This document shows, piece after piece, positions 7,078 through 14,711 of a stretch of 18,066 bases of DNA. How positions within the stretch are numbered: the first letter of the stretch is position 1; each line of letters opens with the position of its first letter. A model generated the notes under the pieces. It saw only the letters and a program-made list of their open reading frames with translations. It was not told the origin of the DNA and made no database searches. The stretch is from JBDTMT01 sp033764095 (GTDB lineage: Bacteria > Desulfobacterota > Binatia > HRBIN30 > CADEER01). Made by a program: the position numbers and the translations under genes. Location: contig JANRJF010000237.1 of the NCBI GenBank assembly GCA_033764095.1, positions 1 to 18,066 of the forward strand, written 5' to 3'.

Positions 7078-7454
7078 ACGCGGCAGGATTCGCGGGGCTG
7101 CCGCCCCGCATCACCGCGACCTTGAACCTTCACACGCACGACAACGCGCCGTCACGCAGCCCCGCTACGCTGGCGGTCGCAGTGAGAGACGCAGTGGCAG
7201 CGCGCCGCCGCGACTCCCGGGGGATCTCTACGGATGCAGCCGACGCGGTCGGAGAAAGGAGGGGGGAGCCGGCGCACGCCAGCGGCTGGTGCGCGCGGTC
7301 GAACAGGGGAGACGACGCGAGCTCGAGGAGATCAGGCGAGGGGAAATTGATGACCCACCGCGCACTGTTGGTTGGAGCCTTGGTGCGCGGCGGGCCCCCC
7401 CAACCGTACGGCGACCCACGAGGGGTCGCCGTGACTCACGGAAGGAGACAATCC
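7078..7454 (+). promoter_or_regulatory. Long structured 5' leader of the 512-aa gene; no gene seen
   Basis: This gene-free stretch holds stable hairpins. A 7-bp GCGGGGC/GCCCCGC stem with a TGCC loop (7092-7109) lies just after the predicted start site. GGTTGG (7370-7375) can pair with CCAACC (7400-7405). A perfect 10-bp stem (7408-7417 with 7423-7432, loop ACGAG) ends nine bases before the GAAGGAGA ribosome-binding site at 7441. I could not match it to a known riboswitch. The frame is open upstream of 7455 but has no coding character. Confidence 0.4.
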
Positions 7455-8993
7455 ATGTATCAAGATCGTTTTCTCAGTTCCAAGCGGCTGCTGGCGGCGC
7501 TCGGCGCCGTGCTGCTGCTGGCCGGCGCCGCCTCGGCGCAGGACCCGGTCAAGTGCCGTCGCGCCATCGCCAAGAACGCGGTGAAGTTCGAGGCGACCAA
7601 GATCAAGGCGCTGCAGAAGTGCGAGGACTCACTGCTGAACGGCAAGGTCACCTCGTGCCCGGACACCAAGGCGAGCGACAAGATCGCCGCGGCGCAGGCC
7701 AAGCTGGAGGAGCAGGTCGACAAGAACTGCACCGGGCTGAGCCTGGCCGACATGAACTTCGCCGGTCTCGCCAAGCAGTGCACCGGCGGCTACCGCGCCA
7801 ACGGTGCCTGCGACGTGGCGGGCGACTGTCCGGGCATCTGCGTCACCGGCCCGAAAGACGGTGATCCCTGCTTCGCCGACTCCTTCTGCGCGCCCGGCAC
7901 CTGCAGCAGCCCGTCGCTGTGCGACGCGGTGAACGTCTGCCCGAGCGTGCAGAACGACAGCCGCGTCGAGCCGTTCGGCCTGCTGCCGGTGAGCGACTGC
8001 TACTTCGCGCTGAGCGACGCGGCGTCGGTGGCGGCGTGCGTCAGCTGCGTCGGCGAGCAGACCGTCGATCAGCTGATCGGCGACTACTACGGCACCGCCA
8101 ACCCGGCGAGCGACGACAAGGGCGTGCTGAAGTGCCAGCGCGCCGTCGGCAAGGCGGCGGCGAAGCACTTCGCGGCGGTGCGCAAGTCGCTGCAGAAGTG
8201 CCAGGACGGCATCCTGAAAGGCGGCGCCGGCCCCTGCCCGGATGCCAAGGCGAGCGACAAGATCAGCAAGTCGCAGGTCAAGCTGACCGACGCGATCGCC
8301 AAGGCGTGCACCGACGCGCAGATCAACAGCGGCTTCGTGCTGTCGCAGATCGTCGGCGCCTCCGGCCGTCCGAACGCGGGCTGCACCACGACCTCGTCGT
8401 CGGCGGCCGGCATCGCCGCCGCCATCGAGTGCCTGACCACCGCCACCGCGACGGCGAATGACGCGCTCGGCGTCGGCAGCTCGCCGGCCTCGAACAACCC
8501 GAGCTGCGGCAACGCCAAGCTCGACGCCGGCGAGAACTGCGACGACGGCAACCAGCTGCAGGAGAGCGGCGTCGGCCCGGCCGACTTCTGCCCGACCGAC
8601 TGCAACATCGCCGCCTGCACGCCGGCGGGCAGCAACACTGCGACGGTCAGCTTCACCTCGCCGGTCGACCTGACCAGCCTGACCATCGTCCTCTACTACC
8701 CGGACGCGAAGGTGCAGGTGCCGGGCGTCAACAGCGACCCGCCGGTGCAGAACGCCGTCCTGTCGGGTTCGTTCGCCACCACGCCGGTGGACACCGGCTA
8801 CGCGCTGCGCGTCGTGTCGATCGACCCGTCGCTGGTCGGCGTGCCGGCCGGCGCGGCGTTCACCGTCACCTTCGACACCTGCCAGGGCGCGCCGGCGCTG
8901 ACCGCGGGCGACCTCGCCTGCTTCGTCGCCGACGCCTCCGACGCCAATGCCGCGCCGGTGTTCGGCACGAGCTGCAGCGTCACGGTGCCGTAA
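7455..8993 (+). CDS. Exported Cys-rich protein with duplicated helical module and cohesin-like domain
   Basis: A 512-aa secreted protein; the signal peptide ends ASAQ (about 28). Residues 33-92 and 226-285 are two copies of one ~60-residue module: KCxRAxxKxAxK, then LQKCxDxxLxG, then CPDxKASDKI, then a helix ending in Cys. Four spaced cysteines per copy suggest a disulfide-pinned helical hairpin. A Cys-rich segment (about 109-200) lies between them. CGNAKLDAGENCDDGN (351-366) is the Myxococcus-type cysteine motif. Residues about 391-512 are the cohesin-like domain, closest to that of the 292-aa protein (YYPDAKVQVPG, GYALRVVSIDP, VTFDTCQGAPALTAGD). The ATG at 7455 follows GAAGGAGA by six bases. 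An in-frame ATG at 7350 would bury the signal peptide and is rejected. Probable role: surface or extracellular binding protein; ligand unknown. Confidence 0.85.
   Translation: MYQDRFLSSKRLLAALGAVLLLAGAASAQDPVKCRRAIAKNAVKFEATKIKALQKCEDSLLNGKVTSCPDTKASDKIAAAQAKLEEQVDKNCTGLSLADMNFAGLAKQCTGGYRANGACDVAGDCPGICVTGPKDGDPCFADSFCAPGTCSSPSLCDAVNVCPSVQNDSRVEPFGLLPVSDCYFALSDAASVAACVSCVGEQTVDQLIGDYYGTANPASDDKGVLKCQRAVGKAAAKHFAAVRKSLQKCQDGILKGGAGPCPDAKASDKISKSQVKLTDAIAKACTDAQINSGFVLSQIVGASGRPNAGCTTTSSSAAGIAAAIECLTTATATANDALGVGSSPASNNPSCGNAKLDAGENCDDGNQLQESGVGPADFCPTDCNIAACTPAGSNTATVSFTSPVDLTSLTIVLYYPDAKVQVPGVNSDPPVQNAVLSGSFATTPVDTGYALRVVSIDPSLVGVPAGAAFTVTFDTCQGAPALTAGDLACFVADASDANAAPVFGTSCSVTVP
7551..8309 (+). 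repeat. Internal duplication (copies at 7551-7730 and 8130-8309)
   Basis: The two 180-base segments encode the same Cys/Lys-rich ~60-residue module, conserved end to end without gaps at the protein level. Shared landmarks are KC at the start, LQKC near the middle and KASDKI in the second half. This indicates duplication within the gene, followed by divergence. Confidence 0.75.
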
Positions 8994-9030
8994 GGCGCCG
9001 CCCCACTGAACCGAGAAGGAGACCACACCC

Positions 9031-10851
9031 ATGAGTCGCAACTTGAGAAGCACCCTGCTGGGTCTCGCGGCGGCTGCCGCGGCGGCGCTCGCGCCGGCCG
9101 CGTCGCAGGCGATCTGCGGCGACCTCAACAACGACGGCGTGCGGACGGCGGCCGACGCCATCGTCCTCTCGCAGTGCATCGCCAACGGCGGCACCTGCCC
9201 GACGCCGGTGTGCGGCGGCGGCGGCCTGGCGGCCTGCGCCGACGTGCTCGGCGACGGCGACGTCAGCTTCCCGGTCGGGCAGAACGCCGACCTCGCCGTG
9301 CTGCTGCAGTCGCTGGCCGGCCTGTCGACGCTGTACGACATCTGCACCGGCCCGGGCCCGAACATCGCCTGCCCGGGCGGCAACGTGACGATTCCCTCCG
9401 GCCCCATCACCACCAGCCAGACCTGGCCGGCGAGCTGCAAGGTGACGCTCGGCGGCACCGTGCTGGTGGAGACGCCGGCCGGCGGCCCGACCACCGTGCT
9501 GCGCGTCGAGAAGGGCTCGATCGTTCAGGGCGACGCCGGCGCGGTCGATCCCGCGACGCTGATCTTCCTGCCCGGCTCGCACGCCGACATGCAGGGCACC
9601 TCGGCGCAGCCGATCGTCTTCACCAGCAACCAGCCGGCGGGCGCCAAGACGCCGGGTGGCTGGGGCGGCATCATGTTCAACGGCAAGTCGACCGTGAACG
9701 GCCCCAACTGCCAGTTCCAGGCGGAGGGCGTGCCCGAGCCCTTCGGCGGCTGCGTCGCCAACGACTCGAGCGGCATCGTCACCTTCTTCCGCTCCGAGTT
9801 CGGCGGCAAGCTGTTCACCCCGGACAACGAGCTGAACTCGTTCACCATGAACGGCATCGGCTCGCAGACGCAGTTCAACTTCGTCCAGGGCCACGCCGGC
9901 AAGGACGACTGCCTGGAGTGGTTCGGCGGCACCAGCAACCACAACCACATGGTCGCCTCGGCGTGCGCCGACGACGCCTTCGACTGGCAGCTCGGCTTCA
10001 CCGGCTCGGTGCAGTTCGGCGTCTACATGCAGAACGGCGGCTTCACCGACGCCGGCAACCGCGACTCGCGCGGCATCGAGGCCGACAACAGCGAGTTCGA
10101 CAACGCCGCGCTGCCGTTCTCCGATCCGGATCTCTGCAACATGACCATCGTCGGCGGCAAGGCGCAGGTCGAGTTCGCCGACAACGGCGGCTCCGACTCC
10201 GGCATCCTCTTCCGCCGCGGCACTCGCGGCCAGGTCGCCAACGCGGTCGTCACCGGCTTCCAGGACGCCGGCCTCGAGCTGCGCGACGCCTCCACCACGC
10301 AGGGCGCCTGCGTCGACGGCGACGCCAACAAGATCCCCGAATCGCTGACCGGCAACCTGGTGGTGCGCAACAGCGTCTTCTACGACAACGGCAGCGCCGG
10401 CGCCGAGCAGGCCAAGGACAACGACGGCACGCTCGACACCACCGCCGGTGCCGACCTGAACGCCTGCGTGGCGGCCAACTGCCGCTGCGACTCGGAGACC
10501 TTCTACGACCTGCTGGTCAGCGGCTTCAACGTCGCCAACGCCAACGGCACGCCGCTCGGCTCGCAGGTCAACCCCGGCGTCAGCGACGAGTACCCGGCGC
10601 TCGACAGCGCCGCCTGCACCGGCACCGGCACGCCGTACACCTGCTGCACCGGCGCCGGGACCGGTACCTGCCGCGCGCTGCCGGACTTCCGCGCCACCGG
10701 CGGCGGGCTGCCGGCGGCCTTCGCCTGCAAGAACATCAACCCGCTGTTCAGCAACGTCAGCTACATCGGCGGCGTGAACCCGGGCGTGGCGTACGGCGCG
10801 ACGTCGTACGACTGGCTGTCGAAGCCCTGGCTCGAGTTCGGCGTGCAGTGA
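9031..10851 (+). CDS. Exported beta-helix-type protein with dockerin-like N-terminus
   Basis: A 606-aa secreted protein with a signal peptide ending SQA (about 27). An EF-hand-like loop follows directly (D31-x-N-x-D-G...D42, helix AIVLSQCI). A second, imperfect one (D71-x-L-x-D-G-D) contains an insertion, giving a dockerin-like pair. Residues about 110-606 resemble a repetitive, probably right-handed beta-helix family of secreted proteins: TVLRVEKGSIVQGD, AQPIVFTSNQPAG, GGWGGIMFNGKSTVN, SEFGGKLFTPDNELN, DDCLEWFGGT, DDAFDWQLGF, RGIEADN, SGILFRRGTRG and the terminal YDWLSKPWLEF. It is 37 bases downstream of the 512-aa gene with its own AGAAGGAGA, so it shares that operon. Members of this family often lie near TonB-dependent receptors, from memory. 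Substrate unknown; it may be a surface binding partner of the receptor at 11666. Confidence 0.8.
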   Translation: MSRNLRSTLLGLAAAAAAALAPAASQAICGDLNNDGVRTAADAIVLSQCIANGGTCPTPVCGGGGLAACADVLGDGDVSFPVGQNADLAVLLQSLAGLSTLYDICTGPGPNIACPGGNVTIPSGPITTSQTWPASCKVTLGGTVLVETPAGGPTTVLRVEKGSIVQGDAGAVDPATLIFLPGSHADMQGTSAQPIVFTSNQPAGAKTPGGWGGIMFNGKSTVNGPNCQFQAEGVPEPFGGCVANDSSGIVTFFRSEFGGKLFTPDNELNSFTMNGIGSQTQFNFVQGHAGKDDCLEWFGGTSNHNHMVASACADDAFDWQLGFTGSVQFGVYMQNGGFTDAGNRDSRGIEADNSEFDNAALPFSDPDLCNMTIVGGKAQVEFADNGGSDSGILFRRGTRGQVANAVVTGFQDAGLELRDASTTQGACVDGDANKIPESLTGNLVVRNSVFYDNGSAGAEQAKDNDGTLDTTAGADLNACVAANCRCDSETFYDLLVSGFNVANANGTPLGSQVNPGVSDEYPALDSAACTGTGTPYTCCTGAGTGTCRALPDFRATGGGLPAAFACKNINPLFSNVSYIGGVNPGVAYGATSYDWLSKPWLEFGVQ

Positions 10852-10880
10852 GCGCCGTCCGTCAACCGTGAGGCAGCAAC

Positions 10881-10912
10881 CGCGGGGGTGGCCGATCGCG
10901 GCCGCCCCCGCG
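10881..10912 (+). terminator. Factor-independent-type terminator hairpin after the 606-aa gene
   Basis: A 13-bp stem (10881-10893 with 10900-10912) with one G-T pair and a six-base loop GATCGC, followed by TCTTCTCG. The stem is almost pure GC, and the trailing T-content is weak but present. It lies 29 bases after the stop of the 606-aa gene and ends the rightward secretome operon. Confidence 0.65.
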
Positions 10913-10933
10913 TCTTCTCGACGAGGATCCCGC

Positions 10934-11590
10934 ATGCAATCCATTCGGACCTTCATCCTGACCTTCGCCCGTGGCACGCGGGAGGGAACCGGAGCATCGC
11001 TCGCGGCTCGTCTCCTGCCCCCGCGGAGCGGGCGACGGTCGGGATGGGGGCCGCTTCTGACCCTGTGCCTGCTGGCCGCCGCACTCGGCGCCAGGCCCGG
11101 CGCGGCGGCGGAGACCAGCCCGCCGACCGGATCGCGGCCGCCGATCAGCTTCACCGCCGGCGCCCCGTCGGTCGATGCGCTGATCGACGAGTTGCTCGAC
11201 GCCATCGCGCGCAACGACAAGGACGCCATGCACCGGCTGCGCGTGACCAAGGACGAATACCTGCAGATCATCGTCCCCGGCACGGTGGAGAAGGACCAGG
11301 CACCGCGCCAGCTCACCGAGCAGCCGCGCGAGTTCTTCTGGTCGCTCAACGATCGCAAGAGCCGCTATGCGGCCGACAGCATCCTGGCCCGCTTCGGCGG
11401 CCGCACGCCGCTCAGTCACCAGCTGCGCTTCAGCCGCGGCACCACCGAGTACCTCTGGTACACCGCACGCGGCCAGGTGCGCCTCGACCTGACCTTCGCG
11501 GACGCGCCGCTGCCCGAGGAGCTGCGCACCGGCACCATCGCCGAGGTCGACGGTCGCTACAAGTTCCTCGCCTTCCAGTGGGACAACTGA
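10934..11590 (+). CDS. Exported protein of unknown function, upstream of the TonB receptor
   Basis: A 218-aa protein I cannot assign to a named family. From the ATG at 10934 (GAGGA seven bases upstream) about 37 residues of Arg/Gly/Pro-rich sequence precede a normal signal-peptide core, GPLLTLCLLAAALGARPGAAA. The mature part (about 60-218) is soluble: helical VDALIDELLDAIARNDKDAMHRL, then VTKDEYLQIIVPGT, PREFFWSLNDRKSRYAA, and a beta-rich end with GTTEYLWYTARGQVRLDL and IAEVDGRYKFLAF, like an NTF2/cystatin-like fold. It sits between the terminator at 10881 and the receptor promoter at 11596, so its own promoter is unclear. The odd N-terminus coincides with a palindromic repeat (10951-11050). 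No other ATG, GTG or TTG in frame lies between 10934 and the hydrophobic core. Confidence 0.7.
   Translation: MQSIRTFILTFARGTREGTGASLAARLLPPRSGRRSGWGPLLTLCLLAAALGARPGAAAETSPPTGSRPPISFTAGAPSVDALIDELLDAIARNDKDAMHRLRVTKDEYLQIIVPGTVEKDQAPRQLTEQPREFFWSLNDRKSRYAADSILARFGGRTPLSHQLRFSRGTTEYLWYTARGQVRLDLTFADAPLPEELRTGTIAEVDGRYKFLAFQWDN
10951..11050. repeat. Dispersed palindromic repeat inserted in the 5' end of a gene
   Basis: The approximate element holds two small hairpins: CCCGTG-GCA-CGCGGG (10968-10982) and CCCGC-GGA-GCGGG (11020-11032). Between them is a segment of the type GGAACCGGAGCATCGCTCGC. Read on the - strand, its translation (SPAPRGQE, RERCSGSLPRA, GEGQDEGP) is one I recognise as the recurrent product of intergenic palindromic repeats in many proteobacterial genomes. 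Borders are estimates; genome-wide copy number cannot be seen here. Confidence 0.55.
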
Positions 11591-11595
11591 CGCGC

Positions 11596-11647
11596 GTCGC
11601 AGAGCGGTAACAGTCGCGTCACCTGCGCATAACACCCGGTTGATAAG
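11596..11647 (+). promoter_or_regulatory. Candidate Pho-box promoter of the TonB-dependent receptor gene
   Basis: Four contiguous 11-mers begin GTCGCA (11596), GTAACA (11607), GTCACC (11618) and ATAACA (11629), followed after two bases by GATAAG (11642-11647), a 4/6 match to a -10 box. No separate -35 is visible, as expected when PhoB boxes replace it. A start near 11654 leaves a leader of only about 12 bases before the ATG at 11666. The final ATAACACCCGG-TTGATA closely matches GAAACACCGGC-TTGCTA upstream of tonB. Confidence 0.6.
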
Positions 11648-11665
11648 TTCCGCCGCGTTCAGCTC

Positions 11666-14593
11666 ATGCGGGGGGTCTCACCAGTCGACGCGCGCGGCGC
11701 GTCCGGTCGCTCTCGGCCTTCGCTCACGGTTCGACTCCGCTGGGTGATCGCCGCGGCGCTGCTCGTCGCCGTGTCGGCGCGGGCGCAGGCGCCGACTCCC
11801 GCCGCCACCCCGGCGCTCGATCCCAACTACGGCACGGTGCTCGGCCTGGTCATCGATCCGGACTCGGCCAAGCCGCTCGCCGATGCGCGCGTCGAGGTGG
11901 TGGGGCGCAAGGAGCAGACGCGCACCGACAACCAGGGCCTCTACAAGCTCAGCCTGCCGGCCGGTACCTACGAGCTGCGCATCTACGCCCCGCTGCGCCA
12001 GGCCATGCGGCTGCGCAATGTCACCATCTTCGCCGGCAAGACGACGCGCGTCGATGCCAACCTCAAGCAGCTGAGCGAGGCCGAGGTGACGCAGACGGTC
12101 GAGGTGGTGGCCGAGGCGGCGGCGGCGACCGAGCAGACGCAGCTCATCCTGCGCCAGAAGGCGGCGGGCGTGAGCGACAACGTCTCCGCCGAGGCGATCG
12201 GCAAGTCGACCGACTCCGACGTCGCCGAAGCGGTGGTGCGGGCGCCGGCGATCACCCTCAACGACGACAAGTTCATCGTCGTACGCGGTCTGGGCGAGCG
12301 CTACAGCGTCGCGCAGTTGAACGGCAGCCGTCTGCCCTCCACCGACCCGAACAAGCGCATTCCGCCGTTCGACATCTTTCCCGCCGACTTCATCGCGGCA
12401 CTGAACATCGTCAAGACCTACACGCCCGACCTGCCGGGCGACTTCGCCGGGGCGCTGATCGACATCAAGCTCGCCGAGCCGCCGGCCAAGCTCACCTACA
12501 GCCTCGGCGCCTCGATGAGCTTCAACACCGAGACCACCTTCCGCAGCGTCAACACGTACACCAGCCCGTGCGGCACGTCGGACTGGTTCACCCTCGGTGT
12601 CGACTGCCGCGGCCTGCCCGGGCTGTTCGGCAACGCGCCGTCGAACGCGACGCGCAACCCGACCACGCCGCAGATGCGCGCCTTCGTCGGCGCGCTGCCG
12701 AACAACTGGAACGTCAACTGGGTGACCGCGCCGCCCAACTTCAGCATCAAGGGCTCGGTCGGCGACACCTACGGCCCGTTCGGCTTCAACCTCTCGGCCA
12801 ACTACGGCTCGAAGTGGAAGATGAAGCGCGACGCGGTGAACAACGCCATCGCCAACGCCAGCGCCGCGCCGGTGACCTACACGCTCGACGAGTTCGACTA
12901 CAACATCAGCGACTTCGAGACCCAGATCGGCGCGCTGTGGACCTCGCAGTACAAGATCAACGACGACCACGTGATCGGCGGCCGCGCCCTGGTCAACCGC
13001 GCCGCCGACGACCAGACGCAGAGCGGGCAGGGGCGCAAGGAGAACGATCCGTCGCGCGAGCTGTTCCCGAGCAGCCAGATCTACACCGTCAACCAGCTCG
13101 GCTTCGGCCAGCTCGAGGGACACCATCACTTCTCGATCGCCGATGCCGATTGGCGCGCCGCCTGGGCGCCCTCGATGCAGGACGTCCCGGACGGCAAGTA
13201 CCTCATCTACAGCCGCACCGGCGCGCCGCCCGCCGGCCTGATCACGGCGCCGCCCTCGACCCTGCGCACCTTCGCCAACCTCAACGAGTTCCTGCAGGAC
13301 TACGACGCCGACGTCGCGTTCCCGTTCCGGACCGGGCTGCCGTTCACCGACGTCTGGTCGGGGCTGGAGGCGCAGTTCAAGACCGGCCTCGCCTTCGAGA
13401 CCCGCGAGCGCACCTTCGACTACCGGCGCTTCTCCAGCAACGTCTCGCAGACCTTCACCGGCCCGCCGCAGTCGATCCTGGTGCCCGACAACTATTCGGT
13501 GAACGGCCCCATCACGTTCAGCGAGAACACGACGCAGAACGACAGCTTCGACGGCACCGAGGAGGTCGCCGGCGGCTACGGCATGTTCGACCTGCCGCTG
13601 GTGCAGGACCGCTTGAGCGTCATCGGCGGCTCGCGCGTCGAGTACTCCTACATCGTCGCCAACGGCTTCGTCCCCGGCCGCGGCGCGGTGAAGACGATCA
13701 TCAACAACACCAATCCCATGCCGAGCGCGATCCTGAAGTACACGCCGCGCGACGACATGAGCGTGCGCGCCGCCTTCAGCCAGACGGTGTCGCGCCCCGA
13801 CTTCCGCGAGCTGACCCCGACCCGCTTCCCGGCGCTGCCCGGCCAGCGCGTCCTGCTCGGCAACGAGAACCTGGTGCAGACCGACATCACCAACTGGGAC
13901 CTGCGCTGGGAATGGTTCTTCACGCCGCTCGAGCTGGTCTCGCTCGGCTTCTTCTACAAGGACCTCAAGAATCCGATCGAGCTCGCGGCGCTGGTCGAGA
14001 CCTCCTCGTACATCGACTTCTTCGTCAACGCGCAGGACGCGACGGTGTGGGGCTTCGAGATGGAGGGGCGCAAGAACTTCGACTTCCTGGTGCCCTACGC
14101 CGCCCAGGTGCACTGGCTGGAAGCGCTGGCGCCGAGCCTCGCCGACCTGCAGTTGGAGATCAACGCCAGCCTGATCCAGTCGGAGGTGACCGGCATCGAG
14201 GACCCGGTGCGCGAGATCACCGTCACCAACAGCTCGCGCCCGCTGCTCGGCATGCCGCCGTTCTCGGTCAACGCCTCGTTGGCGTATGCCGACAACGACT
14301 ACGGCACCTTCCGCCTGCTCTACCGCACCGTCGGCCGCACCATCGCCGCCGCCGGCACCGACGTGCAGCCCGACGATCCGGGCGGCGCGCTGCCGGACAT
14401 CTACAAGGAGCGGCGCGACTCGCTCGACTTCATCTGGATCACCGAGTTCAGCGCCTTCGACACGCCGCTCACCGGCAAGGCGGGCGTCGAGAACATCCTC
14501 AACGACGACTACCGCCAGACCCAGGGCAACGTGACGATCGAGAAGTACCGCACCGGCGCGACCTTCGTCTTCGGCCTCGCCTACAAGTTCTGA
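11666..14593 (+). CDS. TonB-dependent outer-membrane receptor with carboxypeptidase-regulatory-like domain
   Basis: A 975-aa outer-membrane active transporter, energised by TonB-ExbB-ExbD. The long N-terminus ends in a signal peptide (WVIAAALLVAVSARAQA, cleaved about 42). Residues about 54-136 form a carboxypeptidase-regulatory-like beta-sandwich (GTVLGLVIDPDSAKPLADARVEV...GLYKLSLPAGTYEL in pattern). The plug (about 150-255) contains FIVVRGLGERYSVAQLNG, RLPSTDPNKRIPPFDIFPA and VKTYTPDLPGDFAGALIDI. The rest is a 22-strand-type barrel, ending FGLAYKF with the usual terminal aromatic residue. The start is uncertain: no ribosome-binding site precedes 11666, and a GTG inside the signal core is the only later alternative. 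Two Cys (near CGTSDW and VDCRG) may form an extracellular disulfide. Substrate is unknown; the Pho-box-like promoter and nearby pho operon suggest a phosphorus compound. Confidence 0.92.
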   Translation: MRGVSPVDARGASGRSRPSLTVRLRWVIAAALLVAVSARAQAPTPAATPALDPNYGTVLGLVIDPDSAKPLADARVEVVGRKEQTRTDNQGLYKLSLPAGTYELRIYAPLRQAMRLRNVTIFAGKTTRVDANLKQLSEAEVTQTVEVVAEAAAATEQTQLILRQKAAGVSDNVSAEAIGKSTDSDVAEAVVRAPAITLNDDKFIVVRGLGERYSVAQLNGSRLPSTDPNKRIPPFDIFPADFIAALNIVKTYTPDLPGDFAGALIDIKLAEPPAKLTYSLGASMSFNTETTFRSVNTYTSPCGTSDWFTLGVDCRGLPGLFGNAPSNATRNPTTPQMRAFVGALPNNWNVNWVTAPPNFSIKGSVGDTYGPFGFNLSANYGSKWKMKRDAVNNAIANASAAPVTYTLDEFDYNISDFETQIGALWTSQYKINDDHVIGGRALVNRAADDQTQSGQGRKENDPSRELFPSSQIYTVNQLGFGQLEGHHHFSIADADWRAAWAPSMQDVPDGKYLIYSRTGAPPAGLITAPPSTLRTFANLNEFLQDYDADVAFPFRTGLPFTDVWSGLEAQFKTGLAFETRERTFDYRRFSSNVSQTFTGPPQSILVPDNYSVNGPITFSENTTQNDSFDGTEEVAGGYGMFDLPLVQDRLSVIGGSRVEYSYIVANGFVPGRGAVKTIINNTNPMPSAILKYTPRDDMSVRAAFSQTVSRPDFRELTPTRFPALPGQRVLLGNENLVQTDITNWDLRWEWFFTPLELVSLGFFYKDLKNPIELAALVETSSYIDFFVNAQDATVWGFEMEGRKNFDFLVPYAAQVHWLEALAPSLADLQLEINASLIQSEVTGIEDPVREITVTNSSRPLLGMPPFSVNASLAYADNDYGTFRLLYRTVGRTIAAAGTDVQPDDPGGALPDIYKERRDSLDFIWITEFSAFDTPLTGKAGVENILNDDYRQTQGNVTIEKYRTGATFVFGLAYKF

Positions 14594-14601
14594 GCCCCGG
14601 T

Positions 14602-14621
14602 GCCTCCGCGCGCGAGGAGGC
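14602..14621 (+). terminator. Short hairpin after the receptor gene
   Basis: GCCTCC (14602-14607) pairs with GGAGGC (14616-14621) across an 8-base loop, 8 bases past the receptor stop. It has no T-run, so it is at best a weak terminator. It separates the receptor from the tonB promoter. Confidence 0.35.
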
Positions 14622-14626
14622 GACTC

Positions 14627-14677
14627 GTAACAGACCTGCAACACGGCTGTCGCACGACTGAAACACCGGCTTGCTAT
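14627..14677 (+). promoter_or_regulatory. Candidate Pho-box promoter of the tonB-exbB-exbD operon
   Basis: Four contiguous 11-mers start GTAACA (14627), GCAACA (14638), GTCGCA (14649) and GAAACA (14660); the first three end CT and the fourth GC. TGCTAT (14672-14677) follows as a possible -10. Period and spacing equal those upstream of the receptor, so the motor and the receptor it energises are probably co-regulated. Confidence 0.6.
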
Positions 14678-14711
14678 CGCCCGATGCGTACACCTGCACC
14701 GCGAGGCTGAC

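Noticed and set aside
7122..7454. N-terminal extension of the 512-aa protein (TTG at 7122 or ATG at 7350)
   Set aside because: A strong GAAGGAGA site and a complete signal peptide mark the ATG at 7455; the extension would bury the signal and has no coding character.
7083..7454. Cyclic-di-GMP (GEMM) or other known riboswitch in the leader
   Set aside because: Only scattered fragments such as GACGCA occur; the conserved core and tetraloop/receptor pattern could not be found.
11678..14644. 988-codon - strand frame opposite the TonB receptor
   Set aside because: It is the antisense of the receptor gene, biased in composition (Val, Arg, Glu, Gly, Leu), with no recognisable domain; high GC content keeps it open.
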